Source: Malikia sp.
GTDB taxonomy: Bacteria; Pseudomonadota; Gammaproteobacteria; Burkholderiales; Burkholderiaceae_C
Length of the DNA: 64,000 bases
Direction of reading: 5' to 3'
Assembly (NCBI RefSeq): GCF_028687635.1
Contig: NZ_JAQTZS010000001.1
Location: 124,001-188,000 of the forward strand
A model generated the notes under the pieces. It did not search any database. It saw only the letters and a program-made list of their open reading frames with translations, and was not told where the DNA came from. The translations under genes were made by a program, and so were the position numbers. Of the stretch, positions 51,117 to 60,836 are shown one piece after another (position 1 is the first letter of the stretch; each line of letters starts with the position of its first letter).

Positions 51117-51143
51117 CACCACCGCAGCGCTGCTGCGGTGGTG
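51117..51143. repeat. Intercistronic hairpin between rpsK and rpsD
   Basis: CACCACCGCAGC (51117-51128) and GCTGCGGTGGTG (51132-51143) form a perfect 12-bp stem with a 3-nt loop in the 167-nt gap. On the minus strand only TTTG follows, so termination would be partial at best. Confidence 0.6.
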
Positions 51144-51194
51144 ACCAAAACAAAAGCTTTGGATTATAGCGGTTTCGCGCTGATCGGCAAGCGA

Positions 51195-51596
51195 TCAGAT
51201 GCGACGACGCTTTTGCGGACGGCAGCCGTTGTGCGGCACCGGGGTCACATCGGAGATCGAGCTGATCTTGATGCCCAGGGCGCCCAGGGCGCGCACCGAG
51301 GATTCGCGACCAGGGCCGGGACCCTTGATCTCGACATCCAGGTTCTTGATGCCCTGTTCGATGGCGGCACGACCCGCCACCTCGGAAGCCACCTGGGCGG
51401 CGAAGGGCGTCGACTTGCGCGAACCCTTGAAGCCCTGACCACCCGACGAAGCCCAGGACAGGGCATTGCCCTGACGGTCCGTGATGGTGATGATGGTGTT
51501 GTTGAACGAGGCGTGGACGTGCGCGATGCCGTCGGCAATGTTCTTGCGAACCTTCTTGCGAACGCGGGCGGCGGCGCTGGATTGTTGCTTAGCCAT
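51195..51596 (-). CDS. rpsK: 30S ribosomal protein S11
   Basis: 133 residues. [24 protein letters not shown] and the C-terminal end [18 protein letters not shown] are S11 hallmarks. It lies on the platform of the 30S subunit near the mRNA exit. Follows rpsM by 19 nt. Confidence 0.98.
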   Translation of the reverse strand: MAKQQSSAAARVRKKVRKNIADGIAHVHASFNNTIITITDRQGNALSWASSGGQGFKGSRKSTPFAAQVASEVAGRAAIEQGIKNLDVEIKGPGPGRESSVRALGALGIKISSISDVTPVPHNGCRPQKRRRI

Positions 51597-51615
51597 GGTG
51601 ATCCTTCAATCCGGT

Positions 51616-51981
51616 TTATTTCTTCAGCGACTGGGCTGCCTTGCGCGGGCCCTTGCGGGTACGAGCATTGGTCTTGGTGCGCTGACCGCGGACCGGCAGG
51701 CCGCGGCGATGACGGAAACCGCGGTAGCACCCGATGTCCATCAAACGCTTGATGTTCATCGTGGTTTCGCGGCGCAGGTCGCCTTCGATCGTGTAGGAGT
51801 TGACCACGTCACGAACTTTTTCAAGTTCGGCGTCGGACAGATCCTTGATCTTCTTGTTGTAGTCGATGCCACAAGCTTCGCAGATCTGGCGCGCACGGGT
51901 GCGGCCGATACCGAAGATGGAAGTCAGGCCGATTTCGGCGTGCTTGTGAGGCGGAATGTTGATACCAGCAATACGTGCCAT
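51616..51981 (-). CDS. rpsM: 30S ribosomal protein S13
   Basis: 121 residues. [25 protein letters not shown] start, the central [24 protein letters not shown] and a basic tail. S13 contacts the head of the 30S subunit and the P-site tRNA. Follows rpmJ by 18 nt, the usual alpha operon order. Confidence 0.98.
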   Translation of the reverse strand: MARIAGINIPPHKHAEIGLTSIFGIGRTRARQICEACGIDYNKKIKDLSDAELEKVRDVVNSYTIEGDLRRETTMNIKRLMDIGCYRGFRHRRGLPVRGQRTKTNARTRKGPRKAAQSLKK

Positions 51982-51999
51982 GGTGGTCCCTTAAACCTA

Positions 52000-52113
52000 T
52001 CAGCCTTGACGCTGCTTGTGTCGCGGGTCGGTGCAAATAACGCGCACGACGCCATGGCGACGGATGATCTTACAGTTGCGGCACATTTTCTTGACCGAAG
52101 CCGAAACTCTCAT
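52000..52113 (-). CDS. rpmJ: 50S ribosomal protein L36
   Basis: 37 residues: [20 protein letters not shown] followed by [17 protein letters not shown]. It has the zinc ligand set C-x2-C, C and H of the zinc-binding form of L36. It sits between infA and rpsM. Preceded by AGGAG as ribosome binding site. Confidence 0.96.
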   Translation of the reverse strand: MRVSASVKKMCRNCKIIRRHGVVRVICTDPRHKQRQG

Positions 52114-52143
52114 GTCATTCTCCTGAAGAAATCTCAAAACTCT

Positions 52144-52362
52144 TTACTTGGCGCGGAACACGATCCGGGCACGCGAGAGGTCATAGGGCGTCAATTCGAC
52201 CTTGACCTTGTCACCAGGCAGGATGCGGATGTAGTGCATGCGCATCTTGCCCGAAATGTGGCCCAAGACCACGTGCCCGTTTTCCAGCTTTACCCGGAAC
52301 GTGGCGTTGGGGAGGTTTTCTACCACCTCGCCCTGCATCTCAATCACATCGTCCTTGGCCAT
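52144..52362 (-). CDS. infA: Translation initiation factor IF-1
   Basis: 72 residues, the OB-fold factor that occupies the 30S A site. [20 protein letters not shown] and [20 protein letters not shown] are diagnostic, and the length matches. It lies between secY (2 nt) and rpmJ. Confidence 0.97.
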   Translation of the reverse strand: MAKDDVIEMQGEVVENLPNATFRVKLENGHVVLGHISGKMRMHYIRILPGDKVKVELTPYDLSRARIVFRAK

Positions 52363-52364
52363 TG

Positions 52365-53684
52365 TCAGACACCTGGCGCGGCCTTGAAGTTGGCTTTCTT
52401 TAACAAGGATTCGTACTGCTGGGACATCAGGTAGTTCTGTACCTGGGCCATGAAGTCCATGGTCACCACCACGATGATCAGCAACGAAGTGCCACCGAAG
52501 TAGAACGGAACGTTGTACTTCAGGATCAGGAACTCCGGCAGCAGACAGACCAGCGTGATGTAGATCGCGCCAGCCAGCGTCAAGCGCACCAGCACCTTGT
52601 CGATATGCCTTGCGGTCTGGTCACCCGGACGGATGCCCGGAATGAACGCACCGCTCTTCTTCAGGTTGTCTGCGGTCTCCCGGCTGTTGAATACCAGCGC
52701 GGTGTAGAAGAAGCAGAAGAACACGATGGCCGCGGCGTAGAGCGCCACGTAGATCGGCTGTCCTGGCGACAGTGCCGAAGCAATGTCGCGCAACCAGCGC
52801 GTACCGTCACCGGTGCTGACCCAGCTCACCACGGTGGTGGGCAGCAGGATGATGGACGAAGCGAAGATCGGGGGGATCACGCCCGCCATGTTCAGCTTGA
52901 GCGGCAGGTGCGACGATTGGCCGCCATACACCTTGTTGCCCACCTGACGGCGTGCGTAGTTCACCAGGATCTTGCGCTGTCCGCGCTCGACGAAGACCAC
53001 GAAATAGGTCACGAGGACCACCAGGGCGACGATGAAGATCGCCGCCAGGGGAGCCATCGCGCCGGTGCGGACCAGTTCGAACAGGCCGCCGACCGCATTG
53101 GGCAAGCCCGCTGCGATACCGGCAAAGATGAGGATCGAGATACCGTTGCCCAGGCCACGCTCGGTGATTTGCTCACCCAGCCACATCAGGAACATCGTTC
53201 CAGCCACCAGGGTCACGACCGTGGTCAGGCGGAAGCCGAAACCAGGGTCGATCACCAGGCCTTGCGTGCCTTCCAGCGCCATGGCGATGCCAAGCGACTG
53301 GAAGATGGCAAGACCCACGGTGCCGATGCGGGTGTACTGCGTGATTTTTCGCTTGCCAGCCTCGCCTTCCTTCTTCATCTGCTCGAATGCGGGCAGGATG
53401 TAGCCCATGAGCTGCATGACGATGGAAGCCGAGATGTAGGGCATGATCCCCAACGCGAACACGGTGAAGCGCGACAGCGCCCCGCCCGAGAACATGTTGA
53501 ACAGGTTCAGGATGCCGCCCTGCTGGCCCTTGAAGAGCTGGGCCAGCTGGTCGGGGTTGATGCCCGGCACCGGGATATGAGCCCCGATGCGGTACACGAC
53601 CAAGGCCAGCAGCAAGAAAACGAGCCGGCGACGGAGGTCACCGAACTTGCCTGTCTTCGCGAGGGTTGCAGCGTTAGTGGCCAC
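52365..53684 (-). CDS. secY: Protein translocase subunit SecY
   Basis: 439 residues with ten transmembrane segments, the protein-conducting channel. [25 protein letters not shown] at the first helix, [15 protein letters not shown] and the conserved [16 protein letters not shown] loop are visible, and it ends with [17 protein letters not shown] prefer the GTG at 53684 ([15 protein letters not shown]) because GGA lies 7 nt upstream; a TTG two codons earlier is too close to that site. Followed by infA after 2 nt. Confidence 0.97.
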   Translation of the reverse strand: MATNAATLAKTGKFGDLRRRLVFLLLALVVYRIGAHIPVPGINPDQLAQLFKGQQGGILNLFNMFSGGALSRFTVFALGIMPYISASIVMQLMGYILPAFEQMKKEGEAGKRKITQYTRIGTVGLAIFQSLGIAMALEGTQGLVIDPGFGFRLTTVVTLVAGTMFLMWLGEQITERGLGNGISILIFAGIAAGLPNAVGGLFELVRTGAMAPLAAIFIVALVVLVTYFVVFVERGQRKILVNYARRQVGNKVYGGQSSHLPLKLNMAGVIPPIFASSIILLPTTVVSWVSTGDGTRWLRDIASALSPGQPIYVALYAAAIVFFCFFYTALVFNSRETADNLKKSGAFIPGIRPGDQTARHIDKVLVRLTLAGAIYITLVCLLPEFLILKYNVPFYFGGTSLLIIVVVTMDFMAQVQNYLMSQQYESLLKKANFKAAPGV

Positions 53685-53707
53685 GAGCAATTCCGGTTAA
53701 AGCCCGA

Positions 53708-54139
53708 TCAGGCCAGCGAGCCGCCAGCGGCTTCGATGGCTGCCTTGGCGCCAGCGGTCGCGCCGACGTTAGTCAGCTTGACAGCCAGAGTCAGTTCGCC
53801 GGTCTTGACGACCTTGACCTTCTTGGCCAGTTCCGACACGAGGCCGGCGGCTTTGAGAGCCAGCAGATCGACTTCTGCGGCGCCCAGCGCTTGCAGGTCG
53901 GACAGGGTCACTTCGGCGTTGTACTTCAGAGTCTGGGACTTGAAGCCACGCTTGGGCAGACGGCGTTGCAAAGGCATTTGACCGCCTTCGAAACCGACCT
54001 TGTGGTAGCCGCCCGAACGCGACTTTTGGCCTTTGTGGCCACGGCCAGCGGTCTTGCCGAGACCGGAGCCAATGCCACGGCCCACGCGACGCTTGGCGTG
54101 CTTGGCACCGGAAGCGGGCTTGAGAGTGTTGAGTTCCAT
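53708..54139 (-). CDS. rplO: 50S ribosomal protein L15
   Basis: 143 residues. [20 protein letters not shown] followed by [22 protein letters not shown], the glycine/lysine-rich N-terminus of L15, then a globular domain. Binds 23S rRNA late in assembly. Between rpmD and secY. Confidence 0.98.
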   Translation of the reverse strand: MELNTLKPASGAKHAKRRVGRGIGSGLGKTAGRGHKGQKSRSGGYHKVGFEGGQMPLQRRLPKRGFKSQTLKYNAEVTLSDLQALGAAEVDLLALKAAGLVSELAKKVKVVKTGELTLAVKLTNVGATAGAKAAIEAAGGSLA

Positions 54140-54152
54140 GTCTTGACTCCGA

Positions 54153-54335
54153 TCAGATCACTTTGATCAGATAACTGATCTTGTTGATCATGCCGCGCAC
54201 TGCGGGGGTATCCTGCAGTTCGCTGACGCTGTTGAGTTTGCGCAGGCCCAAGCCGCGCACGGTGGCGCGATGGTCCTCTTTGCAGCCGATGGGGCTGCGA
54301 ACCAGTTGAACCTTGATGGTGTTATTGGCAGTCAT
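54153..54335 (-). CDS. rpmD: 50S ribosomal protein L30
   Basis: 60 residues: [19 protein letters not shown] near the start and [18 protein letters not shown] after it. Start is ATG at 54335, preceded by GGGAGA; the frame runs 4 codons further upstream. Between rpsE and rplO. Confidence 0.97.
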   Translation of the reverse strand: MTANNTIKVQLVRSPIGCKEDHRATVRGLGLRKLNSVSELQDTPAVRGMINKISYLIKVI

Positions 54336-54346
54336 GTTCTCTCCCA

Positions 54347-54862
54347 TCAGCCCACGATCTCTTCGACCGACTTGCCGCGCTTGGCAGCGATGTCAGCCGG
54401 AGTGGTCGAATTCTTCAGGGCGTCCAGAGTGGCGCGAACCAGGTTGTAGGGGTTGCTCGAGCCATGGCTCTTGGCCACGACGTCGGTGATGCCCAGGACC
54501 TCGAAGACGGCGCGCATCGGGCCGCCGGCGATGATGCCGGTACCCTTGGCGGCCGGCAGCATCATGACGCGGGCGGCGCCGTGGTGACCGTGCACCGCGT
54601 GGTGCAGGGTACCGTTGCGCAGCGAAACCTTGATCATGTTGCGGCGGGCTTCGTCCATGCCCTTGGTCACGGCGGCCGGCACTTCGCGGGACTTGCCCTT
54701 GCCCATACCGACGCGGCCATCACCGTCACCCACCACGGTCAGTGCGGCGAAAGCCATGATGCGACCGCCCTTGACCACTTTGGTCACGCGGTTGACCGCG
54801 ATCATCTTTTCGCGCAAGCCGTCGTCAGCTTCGCTCTTCACGTTAGCTTGAAATTTAGCCAT
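54347..54862 (-). CDS. rpsE: 30S ribosomal protein S5
   Basis: 171 residues with the double-stranded-RNA-binding fold. [20 protein letters not shown] near residue 30 and the [20 protein letters not shown] loop near 110 are typical. S5 affects translational fidelity. Between rplR and rpmD. Confidence 0.98.
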   Translation of the reverse strand: MAKFQANVKSEADDGLREKMIAVNRVTKVVKGGRIMAFAALTVVGDGDGRVGMGKGKSREVPAAVTKGMDEARRNMIKVSLRNGTLHHAVHGHHGAARVMMLPAAKGTGIIAGGPMRAVFEVLGITDVVAKSHGSSNPYNLVRATLDALKNSTTPADIAAKRGKSVEEIVG

Positions 54863-54876
54863 TTGCGTATCCCCAA

Positions 54877-55242
54877 TCAGAATTGCAGGCCGGCTTCACG
54901 CGCGGCGTCTGCCAGGGCTTTGACACGGCCGTGGTAGGCGAAGCCCGAACGGTCGAAGGCCACTTTTTCGATGCCGGCGGCTTTCGCCTTTTCGGCAATG
55001 CGCTTGCCGATCAGTTCGGCCGCGGCCTTGTTGCCGCCCTTGCCTGCAGCACCCAGCTGGGCACGCACTTCCGCTTCGACGGTGGAGGCCGAAGCCAGCA
55101 CCTTGGAGCCGTCGTCGGAGATGACGTTGGCGTAGATGTGCAGATTGGTGCGGTTCACGGTCAGACGAACGGCGCCTTGCTGTGCAATGCGGATGCGGGT
55201 CTGACGGGCACGGCGCAAACGCTGTTCTTTTTTCGTCAACAT
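54877..55242 (-). CDS. rplR: 50S ribosomal protein L18
   Basis: 121 residues. The basic N-terminus [19 protein letters not shown] and the C-terminal [20 protein letters not shown] match L18, which binds 5S rRNA. Between rplF and rpsE. Confidence 0.98.
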   Translation of the reverse strand: MLTKKEQRLRRARQTRIRIAQQGAVRLTVNRTNLHIYANVISDDGSKVLASASTVEAEVRAQLGAAGKGGNKAAAELIGKRIAEKAKAAGIEKVAFDRSGFAYHGRVKALADAAREAGLQF

Positions 55243-55253
55243 GTTCGCAGTCC

Positions 55254-55787
55254 TTATTTCTTCTTGGTCTCTTTGATCACGACCTTTTCATCCGCATAAC
55301 GGATGCCCTTGCCCTTGTAAGGCTCGGGAGGACGCACGGCACGGACTTCGGAAGCGATCTGGCCAACGCGCTGACGGTCAGCGCCCTTGATCACGACTTC
55401 GGTCGGGGTCGGGGTGGCGACCGTGATGCCAGCGGGCATCTCGATGTTCACCGGGTGCGAGAAACCGACGGCCAGGTTGAGCTTGTTGCCCGAGGCGGAG
55501 GCCTTGTAGCCCACGCCGATCAGGCTCAGCTTCTTCTCGAAGCCCTTGCTCACGCCATTGACCATGTTGTTCACGAGCTGGCGGATGGTGCCGCTCATGG
55601 CGTTGGCTTCGCGCGATTCGTCGACCGGGCTGAACGACAGCTTGCCGTCCACGCTCTCGACCTTGACCAGTGCGTTTTGCGGCAGTTCCAGCGCGCCCAG
55701 GGCGCCCTTGACACTGATCGCGTCCGCCTGGACGGACACTTCCACACCTTGCGGAATGGCTACGGCTTGTTTTGCTACACGAGACAT
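55254..55787 (-). CDS. rplF: 50S ribosomal protein L6
   Basis: 177 residues with the two-fold repeated L6 domain. [20 protein letters not shown] and [20 protein letters not shown], and the C-terminal signature [16 protein letters not shown]. Between rpsH and rplR. Confidence 0.98.
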   Translation of the reverse strand: MSRVAKQAVAIPQGVEVSVQADAISVKGALGALELPQNALVKVESVDGKLSFSPVDESREANAMSGTIRQLVNNMVNGVSKGFEKKLSLIGVGYKASASGNKLNLAVGFSHPVNIEMPAGITVATPTPTEVVIKGADRQRVGQIASEVRAVRPPEPYKGKGIRYADEKVVIKETKKK

Positions 55788-55810
55788 TTCAGATACTCCT
55801 CAATGCAGCG

Positions 55811-56206
55811 TTAGGCGACGTAGCACAGCACTTCACCGCCGACACCGGCAGCGCGCGCTTTGCGATCGGTCATCACGCCCTGGGGGGTGGTGACGATGGC
55901 GACGCCCAGACCGTTCTGTACGGTGGGGATGTCCTTGGTACCCTTGTAGACACGCAGGCCAGGGCGGCTCACGCGCTCGATGCGCTCGATGACCGGACGG
56001 CCAGCGTAGTACTTGAGGGCGATTTCGAGCTGGCTCTTGCCGGCTTCGGTCTTGACTTGGAAACCGTCGATGTAACCTTCGTCCTTCAGCACCTGGGCGA
56101 TGGCAGTCTTCACCTTGGAAGACGGCATGGCCACGACGGTCTTGGCGACCATCTGTGCGTTGCGGATGCGGGTCAGCATATCGGCGATAGGATCACTCAT
56201 GCTCAT
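55811..56206 (-). CDS. rpsH: 30S ribosomal protein S8
   Basis: 131 residues. [19 protein letters not shown] start, the [19 protein letters not shown] stretch and the GGEVLCYVA end identify S8, a primary 16S binder and, in E. coli, the translational repressor of the spc operon at rplE. Between rpsN and rplF. Confidence 0.98.
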   Translation of the reverse strand: MSMSDPIADMLTRIRNAQMVAKTVVAMPSSKVKTAIAQVLKDEGYIDGFQVKTEAGKSQLEIALKYYAGRPVIERIERVSRPGLRVYKGTKDIPTVQNGLGVAIVTTPQGVMTDRKARAAGVGGEVLCYVA

Positions 56207-56225
56207 TTGGGGTACTCCTTGCGCC

Positions 56226-56531
56226 TTACCAGCTGGCCTTGGTCACGCCGGGGATTTCGCCGGCAAAAGCCAGTTCACGAACCTTGGCACGTGCCAGACC
56301 GAACTGACGGAAGGTGCCACGGGGACGACCGGTGATTTCGCAACGGTTGTGCTGGCGGGTCGGGTTGGCATTGCGGGGCAGTTTCTGCAGACCCAGGCGG
56401 GCTGCATCACGCTCTTCGTCGGAACGCTTGGCGTCACCGGCAATGGCCTTGAACTCGTTGTACTTGTTGGCGAACTTGGCGGCGAGTTTCTCGCGCTTCA
56501 GTTCGCGCTGGAGCAAAGCTTGTTTAGCCAC
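56226..56531 (-). CDS. rpsN: 30S ribosomal protein S14
   Basis: 101 residues, the long form without a zinc CxxC pair. [20 protein letters not shown] start and [20 protein letters not shown] are diagnostic. The start is GTG at 56531, since upstream residues are not conserved and this gives the family length. Confidence 0.96.
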   Translation of the reverse strand: MAKQALLQRELKREKLAAKFANKYNEFKAIAGDAKRSDEERDAARLGLQKLPRNANPTRQHNRCEITGRPRGTFRQFGLARAKVRELAFAGEIPGVTKASW

Positions 56532-56539
56532 AAACCACC

Positions 56540-57079
56540 TCAGTTCTTGAACGGGAAACGGAAACCAGCCAGCAGTGCCTTGCACTCGGCGTCGGTCTTG
56601 GCGGTCGTCGTGATGCTGATGTTCAGACCACGCAGAGCATCCACCTTGTCGTATTCGATTTCGGGGAAGATGATCTGTTCTTTGACGCCAACGTTGTAGT
56701 TGCCGCGGCCGTCGAAAGACTTGCCGGAGATACCACGGAAGTCACGCACGCGCGGCAGGGCCACGGTGACGAAACGGTCCAGGAATTCGTACATCTGGGC
56801 GCCACGCAGGGTGACCATGCAGCCGATCGGCTGTTGTTCGCGGATCTTGAAACCAGCGATAGCCTTGCGGGCCTTGGTCACGACGGGCTTTTGACCGGCG
56901 ATCTTGGTCAGGTCGCCGACGGCGTGGTCCATGACTTTCTTGTCGGCAACAGCTTCGGACACACCCATGTTCAGGGTGATCTTGGTGATGCGCGGCACTT
57001 CCATGACGGACTTGTAGCCGAACTGCTCTTTCAGAGCCGGTGCGACCTTGTCGCGGTAGATTTCTTGAAAGCGTGCCAT
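56540..57079 (-). CDS. rplE: 50S ribosomal protein L5
   Basis: 179 residues. [20 protein letters not shown] near residue 25 and [20 protein letters not shown] near 110 identify L5, which binds 5S rRNA and contacts P-site tRNA. I use the ATG at 57079 (MARFQEIY), which gives the family length; an ATG two codons upstream (57085), overlapping the rplX stop by 4 nt, is also possible. Confidence 0.97.
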   Translation of the reverse strand: MARFQEIYRDKVAPALKEQFGYKSVMEVPRITKITLNMGVSEAVADKKVMDHAVGDLTKIAGQKPVVTKARKAIAGFKIREQQPIGCMVTLRGAQMYEFLDRFVTVALPRVRDFRGISGKSFDGRGNYNVGVKEQIIFPEIEYDKVDALRGLNISITTTAKTDAECKALLAGFRFPFKN

Positions 57080-57081
57080 GG

Positions 57082-57402
57082 TCATGCTGCCTTGATTTCT
57101 TCGCCGGAAGACTTGAAGACGCGGACTTTCTTGCCGTCTTCAGTCACCTTGACGCCGACGCGATCGGCCTTGCCGGTGGCGGCGTTGAAGATAGCCACGT
57201 TGGACTGGTGGATCGGCATGGTCTTGTCGATGATGCCGCCAGCGATACCCTTCATGGGGTTCGGCTTGGCGTGCTTCTTGACCAGGTTGATGCCTTCAAC
57301 CACCAGACGCTCTTCGTTAGCGCGCTGCACCACGGTGCCACGCTTGCCCTTGTCGCGACCAGCGATGACGATGACTTCGTCGCCTTTACGGATCTTGTTC
57401 AT
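57082..57402 (-). CDS. rplX: 50S ribosomal protein L24
   Basis: 106 residues. [20 protein letters not shown] is the KOW motif start, followed by [19 protein letters not shown]24 initiates 50S assembly. Between rplN and rplE. Confidence 0.98.
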   Translation of the reverse strand: MNKIRKGDEVIVIAGRDKGKRGTVVQRANEERLVVEGINLVKKHAKPNPMKGIAGGIIDKTMPIHQSNVAIFNAATGKADRVGVKVTEDGKKVRVFKSSGEEIKAA

Positions 57403-57413
57403 GTGTCGATTCC

Positions 57414-57782
57414 TTACAGGACCTCAGGGGCCAGGGACACGATCTTCATGAACTTTTCGGTACGCAGTTCACGCGTCACGGGGCCGAAGATGCGGGTGCC
57501 GATAGGCTCCAGCTTGGCATTGAGCAGAACGGCAGCATTGCCGTCGAACTTCACCTTGGCACCATCGCCGCGGCGGATGCCGGCAGCGGTACGGACGACC
57601 ACAGCGTTGTAGACCTCGCCTTTTTTGACGCGGCCACGCGGTGCGGCTTCCTTGATGCTCACTTTGATGATGTCGCCCACGCTGGCATAACGGCGCTTGG
57701 AGCCGCCCAGCACTTTGATGCACATCACGGACTTGGCGCCCGTGTTGTCTGCAACATCGAGTCGAGATTGCGTTTGGATCAT
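57414..57782 (-). CDS. rplN: 50S ribosomal protein L14
   Basis: 122 residues. [20 protein letters not shown] start and the [17 protein letters not shown] stretch identify L14, which contacts the 30S subunit at bridge B8. Start at 57782. It is the first gene of the operon here; rpsQ and rpmC, which usually precede it, are absent, and an apparent promoter lies upstream. Confidence 0.98.
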   Translation of the reverse strand: MIQTQSRLDVADNTGAKSVMCIKVLGGSKRRYASVGDIIKVSIKEAAPRGRVKKGEVYNAVVVRTAAGIRRGDGAKVKFDGNAAVLLNAKLEPIGTRIFGPVTRELRTEKFMKIVSLAPEVL

Positions 57783-57933
57783 TTGATTTAAGTCCCAACT
57801 TGAATCCCAGCGGCCACCACGGCCACAGGCGATCAGTCTTGGGCCCGTCGTTGGCAGCCAGCACACGGTTTGCAACCGCGCTCCGGCCGACTTCGCTGGG
57901 CAGATACTTCCCCCACTACGGGCGAAGAGAGCG

Positions 57934-57962
57934 ATTATCCATCACTTTTCAAAATCATGCAA
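57934..57962 (-). promoter_or_regulatory. Sigma-70 promoter of the rplN-rplQ operon
   Basis: On the minus strand: TTGCAT (57962-57957), 17-nt spacer, GATAAT (57939-57934). It lies in the 278-nt gap between rplN and the divergent proC gene and is close to consensus. Transcription would start near 57927, about 145 nt before rplN. The gap holds no other gene. Confidence 0.75.
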
Positions 57963-58060
57963 GGGGTTTCAGCGGGAAAATCCGCAGTGGTTTCACGTCC
58001 GGCAGACCCTGCGGCCCTCCCCGGTGGAGCCGCCTGCCGCTGGCGGTAAGATCGGCGCCC

Positions 58061-58897
58061 ATGAAGCAAGAGCAGCACTCCATCGCAGCGACCCGCATCG
58101 CCTTCATCGGCGGCGGCAACATGGCCAGCGCCATCATCGGCGGGCTGATCCAGCAAGGCCTGGACGGCGACCGGATCACGGTCGTCGAGCCCTTGCCCGA
58201 GCAGCGCGCGCGCCTGCAGGCTCAGTTCGGCGTGCGAACCGAAGCGGCCGCCGGCCCGGCGTTGCAGGGCTCCGACCTGGTGGTGTGGGCCGTCAAGCCG
58301 CAGGTCTTCAAGCAGGTGGCGCGGGACTGCGCCGCGCAGGTCGCGGGCGCGCTGCACCTGAGCGTGGCCGCCGGCATCCGCAGCGACAGCATCGCGGCCT
58401 GGCTGGGCAGCGAGCGCATCGTGCGTGCCATGCCCAACACGCCGGCGCTGGTCGGCCAGGGCATGACGGGGCTTTACGCGCGGGCGGCGGTCGAGGCGGC
58501 GGACCGCGCCTTGATCGACGCCGTGATCGGCACCACGGGCCAGTTCCTGTGGGTCAGGCAGGAGGCCGACCTCGACGCGGTGACCGCCCTGTCGGGCTCG
58601 GGACCGGCCTATGTGTTCTATTTCCTGGAAGCGATGCGACAGGCCGGCACCGAGATGGGCCTGGACGCCGAGACCGCGACCCGGTTGGCGATCGGCACCT
58701 TCGCCGGTGCCGCCAGACTGGCGCGGGACGCGAGCGAGCCACCCGAGGTGCTGCGCGAGCGCGTGACCTCCAAGGGCGGCACGACCTACGCGGCGCTGTG
58801 CTCGCTGGAGGACAGCGGCGTCAAGGCCAGCTTCGTCAAGGCACTGCACGCGGCCGGGCAGCGCGCCAAGGAACTCGGCGACGAGTTCGGCGCCTGA
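58061..58897 (+). CDS. proC: Pyrroline-5-carboxylate reductase ProC
   Basis: 278 residues. It reduces P5C to proline with NAD(P)H. The Rossmann motif IAFIGGGNMASAIIGGL is near residue 14. VRAMPNTPALVGQGMTGL near 126 and VTALSGSGPAYVFYFLEAM near 172 are the dimer/substrate regions, and VTSKGGTTYAALCSLE near 236 closes the protein. ATG at 58061. Divergent from rplN, convergent with ubiA. Confidence 0.96.
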   Translation: MKQEQHSIAATRIAFIGGGNMASAIIGGLIQQGLDGDRITVVEPLPEQRARLQAQFGVRTEAAAGPALQGSDLVVWAVKPQVFKQVARDCAAQVAGALHLSVAAGIRSDSIAAWLGSERIVRAMPNTPALVGQGMTGLYARAAVEAADRALIDAVIGTTGQFLWVRQEADLDAVTALSGSGPAYVFYFLEAMRQAGTEMGLDAETATRLAIGTFAGAARLARDASEPPEVLRERVTSKGGTTYAALCSLEDSGVKASFVKALHAAGQRAKELGDEFGA

Positions 58898-58919
58898 TCA
58901 GCAGCCAGTAGCGCGAGGC

Positions 58920-59861
58920 TCAGCCCAGCGCCTTGAGCGCGTAGTGACCGGCCACGCCCAGGAACAGGGTCAGGCCGAGCCAGTGGTTGAGGCGAAAGGC
59001 CCTGAAGCAGCCCTCGCGCGTGCGGTCACGGATCATGCCGTGATGCCAGGCCACCTGCCCCAGCGCCGCCGCCAGCGCGAGACCGAACACCGGCCCGCCG
59101 ACCGCCGGCCACAGCAGCCCGCCCCACAGCGCGAGGTGGAGCAGGTAGAAGGCGGTCACGCCCACGACGTCCCAGCGCCCCAGCGTGATGGCCGAGGTCT
59201 TCATGCCGATGCGCAGGTCGTCGTCGCGGTCCACCATCGCGTACTCGGTGTCGTAGGCCAGCACCCAGAACAGGTTGCTGACCACCAGGCCCCAGGCCTG
59301 CCAGGGCACCGAGGCGGCCAGCTCGCTCCAGGACCAGGCGGAGGCGCCCTGCTCGACCTGCATGGCGGCGAAGGTCATCGGGATGCCGAAGCTGAACGCC
59401 ACCCCCAGCACCGCCTGCGGCATCGAGACATGGCGCTTGGCGTAGGGGTAGGCAAGCGCCACCGCCAGCGCCGGCACGGACAGCAGGATCGCCGCCGGCG
59501 TGGTGGTCAGCACGAGCAGGAAAGCAGCGAAAGCCAGCGCGGCACCGACGGCCAGCGCCTCCCGCACCGACATGCGCCCGCTCGTGATCGGGCGCTGCGC
59601 GGTGCGCTTGACATGGCGGTCGAAGTCGCGGTCGGCGACATCGTTGATGCAACAACCCGCGCTGCGCATCAGGATGGTACCGAGCGTGAAGACCAGCAGC
59701 AGATGCCAGCCGGGCCAGCCGTCGGCGGCGACCCAGAGCGCCGACAGCGTGGGCCAGAGCAGCAACAGCCAGCCGGCGGGCCGGTTCCAGCGGATCAGAT
59801 CGAGGTAGAGCGCGAGCTTGGCGCGCCAGGCCGGCAGCGCGGCGGCGTTTGCGTGGTTCAT
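58920..59861 (-). CDS. ubiA: 4-hydroxybenzoate octaprenyltransferase UbiA
   Basis: 313 residues, intramembrane prenyltransferase of ubiquinone synthesis with about nine helices. The two aspartate motifs are [15 protein letters not shown] near residue 83 and [16 protein letters not shown] near 203. [20 protein letters not shown] near 26 is the family start. ATG at 59861. The start overlaps the oxyR stop by 4 nt. Confidence 0.95.
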   Translation of the reverse strand: MNHANAAALPAWRAKLALYLDLIRWNRPAGWLLLLWPTLSALWVAADGWPGWHLLLVFTLGTILMRSAGCCINDVADRDFDRHVKRTAQRPITSGRMSVREALAVGAALAFAAFLLVLTTTPAAILLSVPALAVALAYPYAKRHVSMPQAVLGVAFSFGIPMTFAAMQVEQGASAWSWSELAASVPWQAWGLVVSNLFWVLAYDTEYAMVDRDDDLRIGMKTSAITLGRWDVVGVTAFYLLHLALWGGLLWPAVGGPVFGLALAAALGQVAWHHGMIRDRTREGCFRAFRLNHWLGLTLFLGVAGHYALKALG

Positions 59862-60829
59862 GCGGAGAGTCGTTTGACGCCGGGCAGCTCGCAGGCGTAG
59901 ATGGCGTTGCGCAGCGCGGCGATGGCCTCGTAGCGGGTGAAGCTGCGCCGCCAGGCCAGCACGACGCGGCGCGTCGGCGGCTCGCCCGCGAAGGGCAGGT
60001 AGCGCAGGTAGGAGGCGTCGCCCGGACCCGAGCCGGGCGGCAGGGTCCTGGCGTCGGGGCCGAGCGCCCAACTCGGCACGCTCAGGCGCGGCACCAGCGT
60101 GACGCCCATGCCGGCGGCGACCATGTGGCGGATGGTTTCGAGCGAGCTGCCCTCGAAGCTCTTCCTGATGCCTTCGGCGTCGTTGGAGAAGCGGGCGAAC
60201 TCGGGACAGACCTCCAGCACATGATCACGGAAGCAATGTCCGGCGCCCAGCAGCAGCATGGTCTCCTGCTTGAGCTGCTCGGCCGTGACCTCGTGCTGCC
60301 GCGCCAGCGGATGGTTGACCGGCACGACGGCGACGAAGGGCTCATCGTAGAGCGGCGCGATCGCGAGGTTGGTATCGGGAAACGGCTCGGCCAGGATGGC
60401 GCAGTCGATCTCGCCCAGGCGCAGCTGCTCCAGCAGCTTGGCGGTCAGGTTCTCCTGCAGCATCAGCGGCATCTGCGGCGTGCGCTGGATCACCTGGCGC
60501 ACCAGGTCGGGCAGCAGGTAGGGGCCGATGGTGAAGATCACGCCCAGGCGCAGCGGACCGGCGAGCGGGTCCTTGCCGCGCTTGGCGATCTCCTTGATCG
60601 AGGCGGCCTGCTCGAGCACGACCTGGGCCTGGCGCACGATCTCCTCGCCCAGCGGCGTGACGGCGACCTCGCTGGCGTTGCGCTCGAACAGCTTGAGTTC
60701 GAGTTCTTCCTCCAGCTTCTTGATCGCGACCGACAAGGTCGGCTGCGAGACGTAGCAGGCCTCGGCCGCCTTGCCGAAATGGCGTTCGCGCGCGACGGCG
60801 ACGATGTATTTGAGTTCGGTCAGCGTCAT
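59858..60829 (-). CDS. oxyR: Hydrogen-peroxide-responsive LysR regulator OxyR
   Basis: 323 residues. A LysR helix-turn-helix ([20 protein letters not shown], then [17 protein letters not shown]) is followed by the sensor domain, with two cysteines in [19 protein letters not shown] near residue 200-216. These are in the place of the peroxide-sensing Cys199/Cys208 of E. coli Oxy[21 protein letters not shown] near 86 is typical. ATG at 60829. It overlaps ubiA by 4 nt and follows recG by 7 nt, an arrangement that could co-express it with recG. Confidence 0.93.
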   Translation of the reverse strand: MTLTELKYIVAVARERHFGKAAEACYVSQPTLSVAIKKLEEELELKLFERNASEVAVTPLGEEIVRQAQVVLEQAASIKEIAKRGKDPLAGPLRLGVIFTIGPYLLPDLVRQVIQRTPQMPLMLQENLTAKLLEQLRLGEIDCAILAEPFPDTNLAIAPLYDEPFVAVVPVNHPLARQHEVTAEQLKQETMLLLGAGHCFRDHVLEVCPEFARFSNDAEGIRKSFEGSSLETIRHMVAAGMGVTLVPRLSVPSWALGPDARTLPPGSGPGDASYLRYLPFAGEPPTRRVVLAWRRSFTRYEAIAALRNAIYACELPGVKRLSA

Positions 60830-60836
60830 GTGAGGT

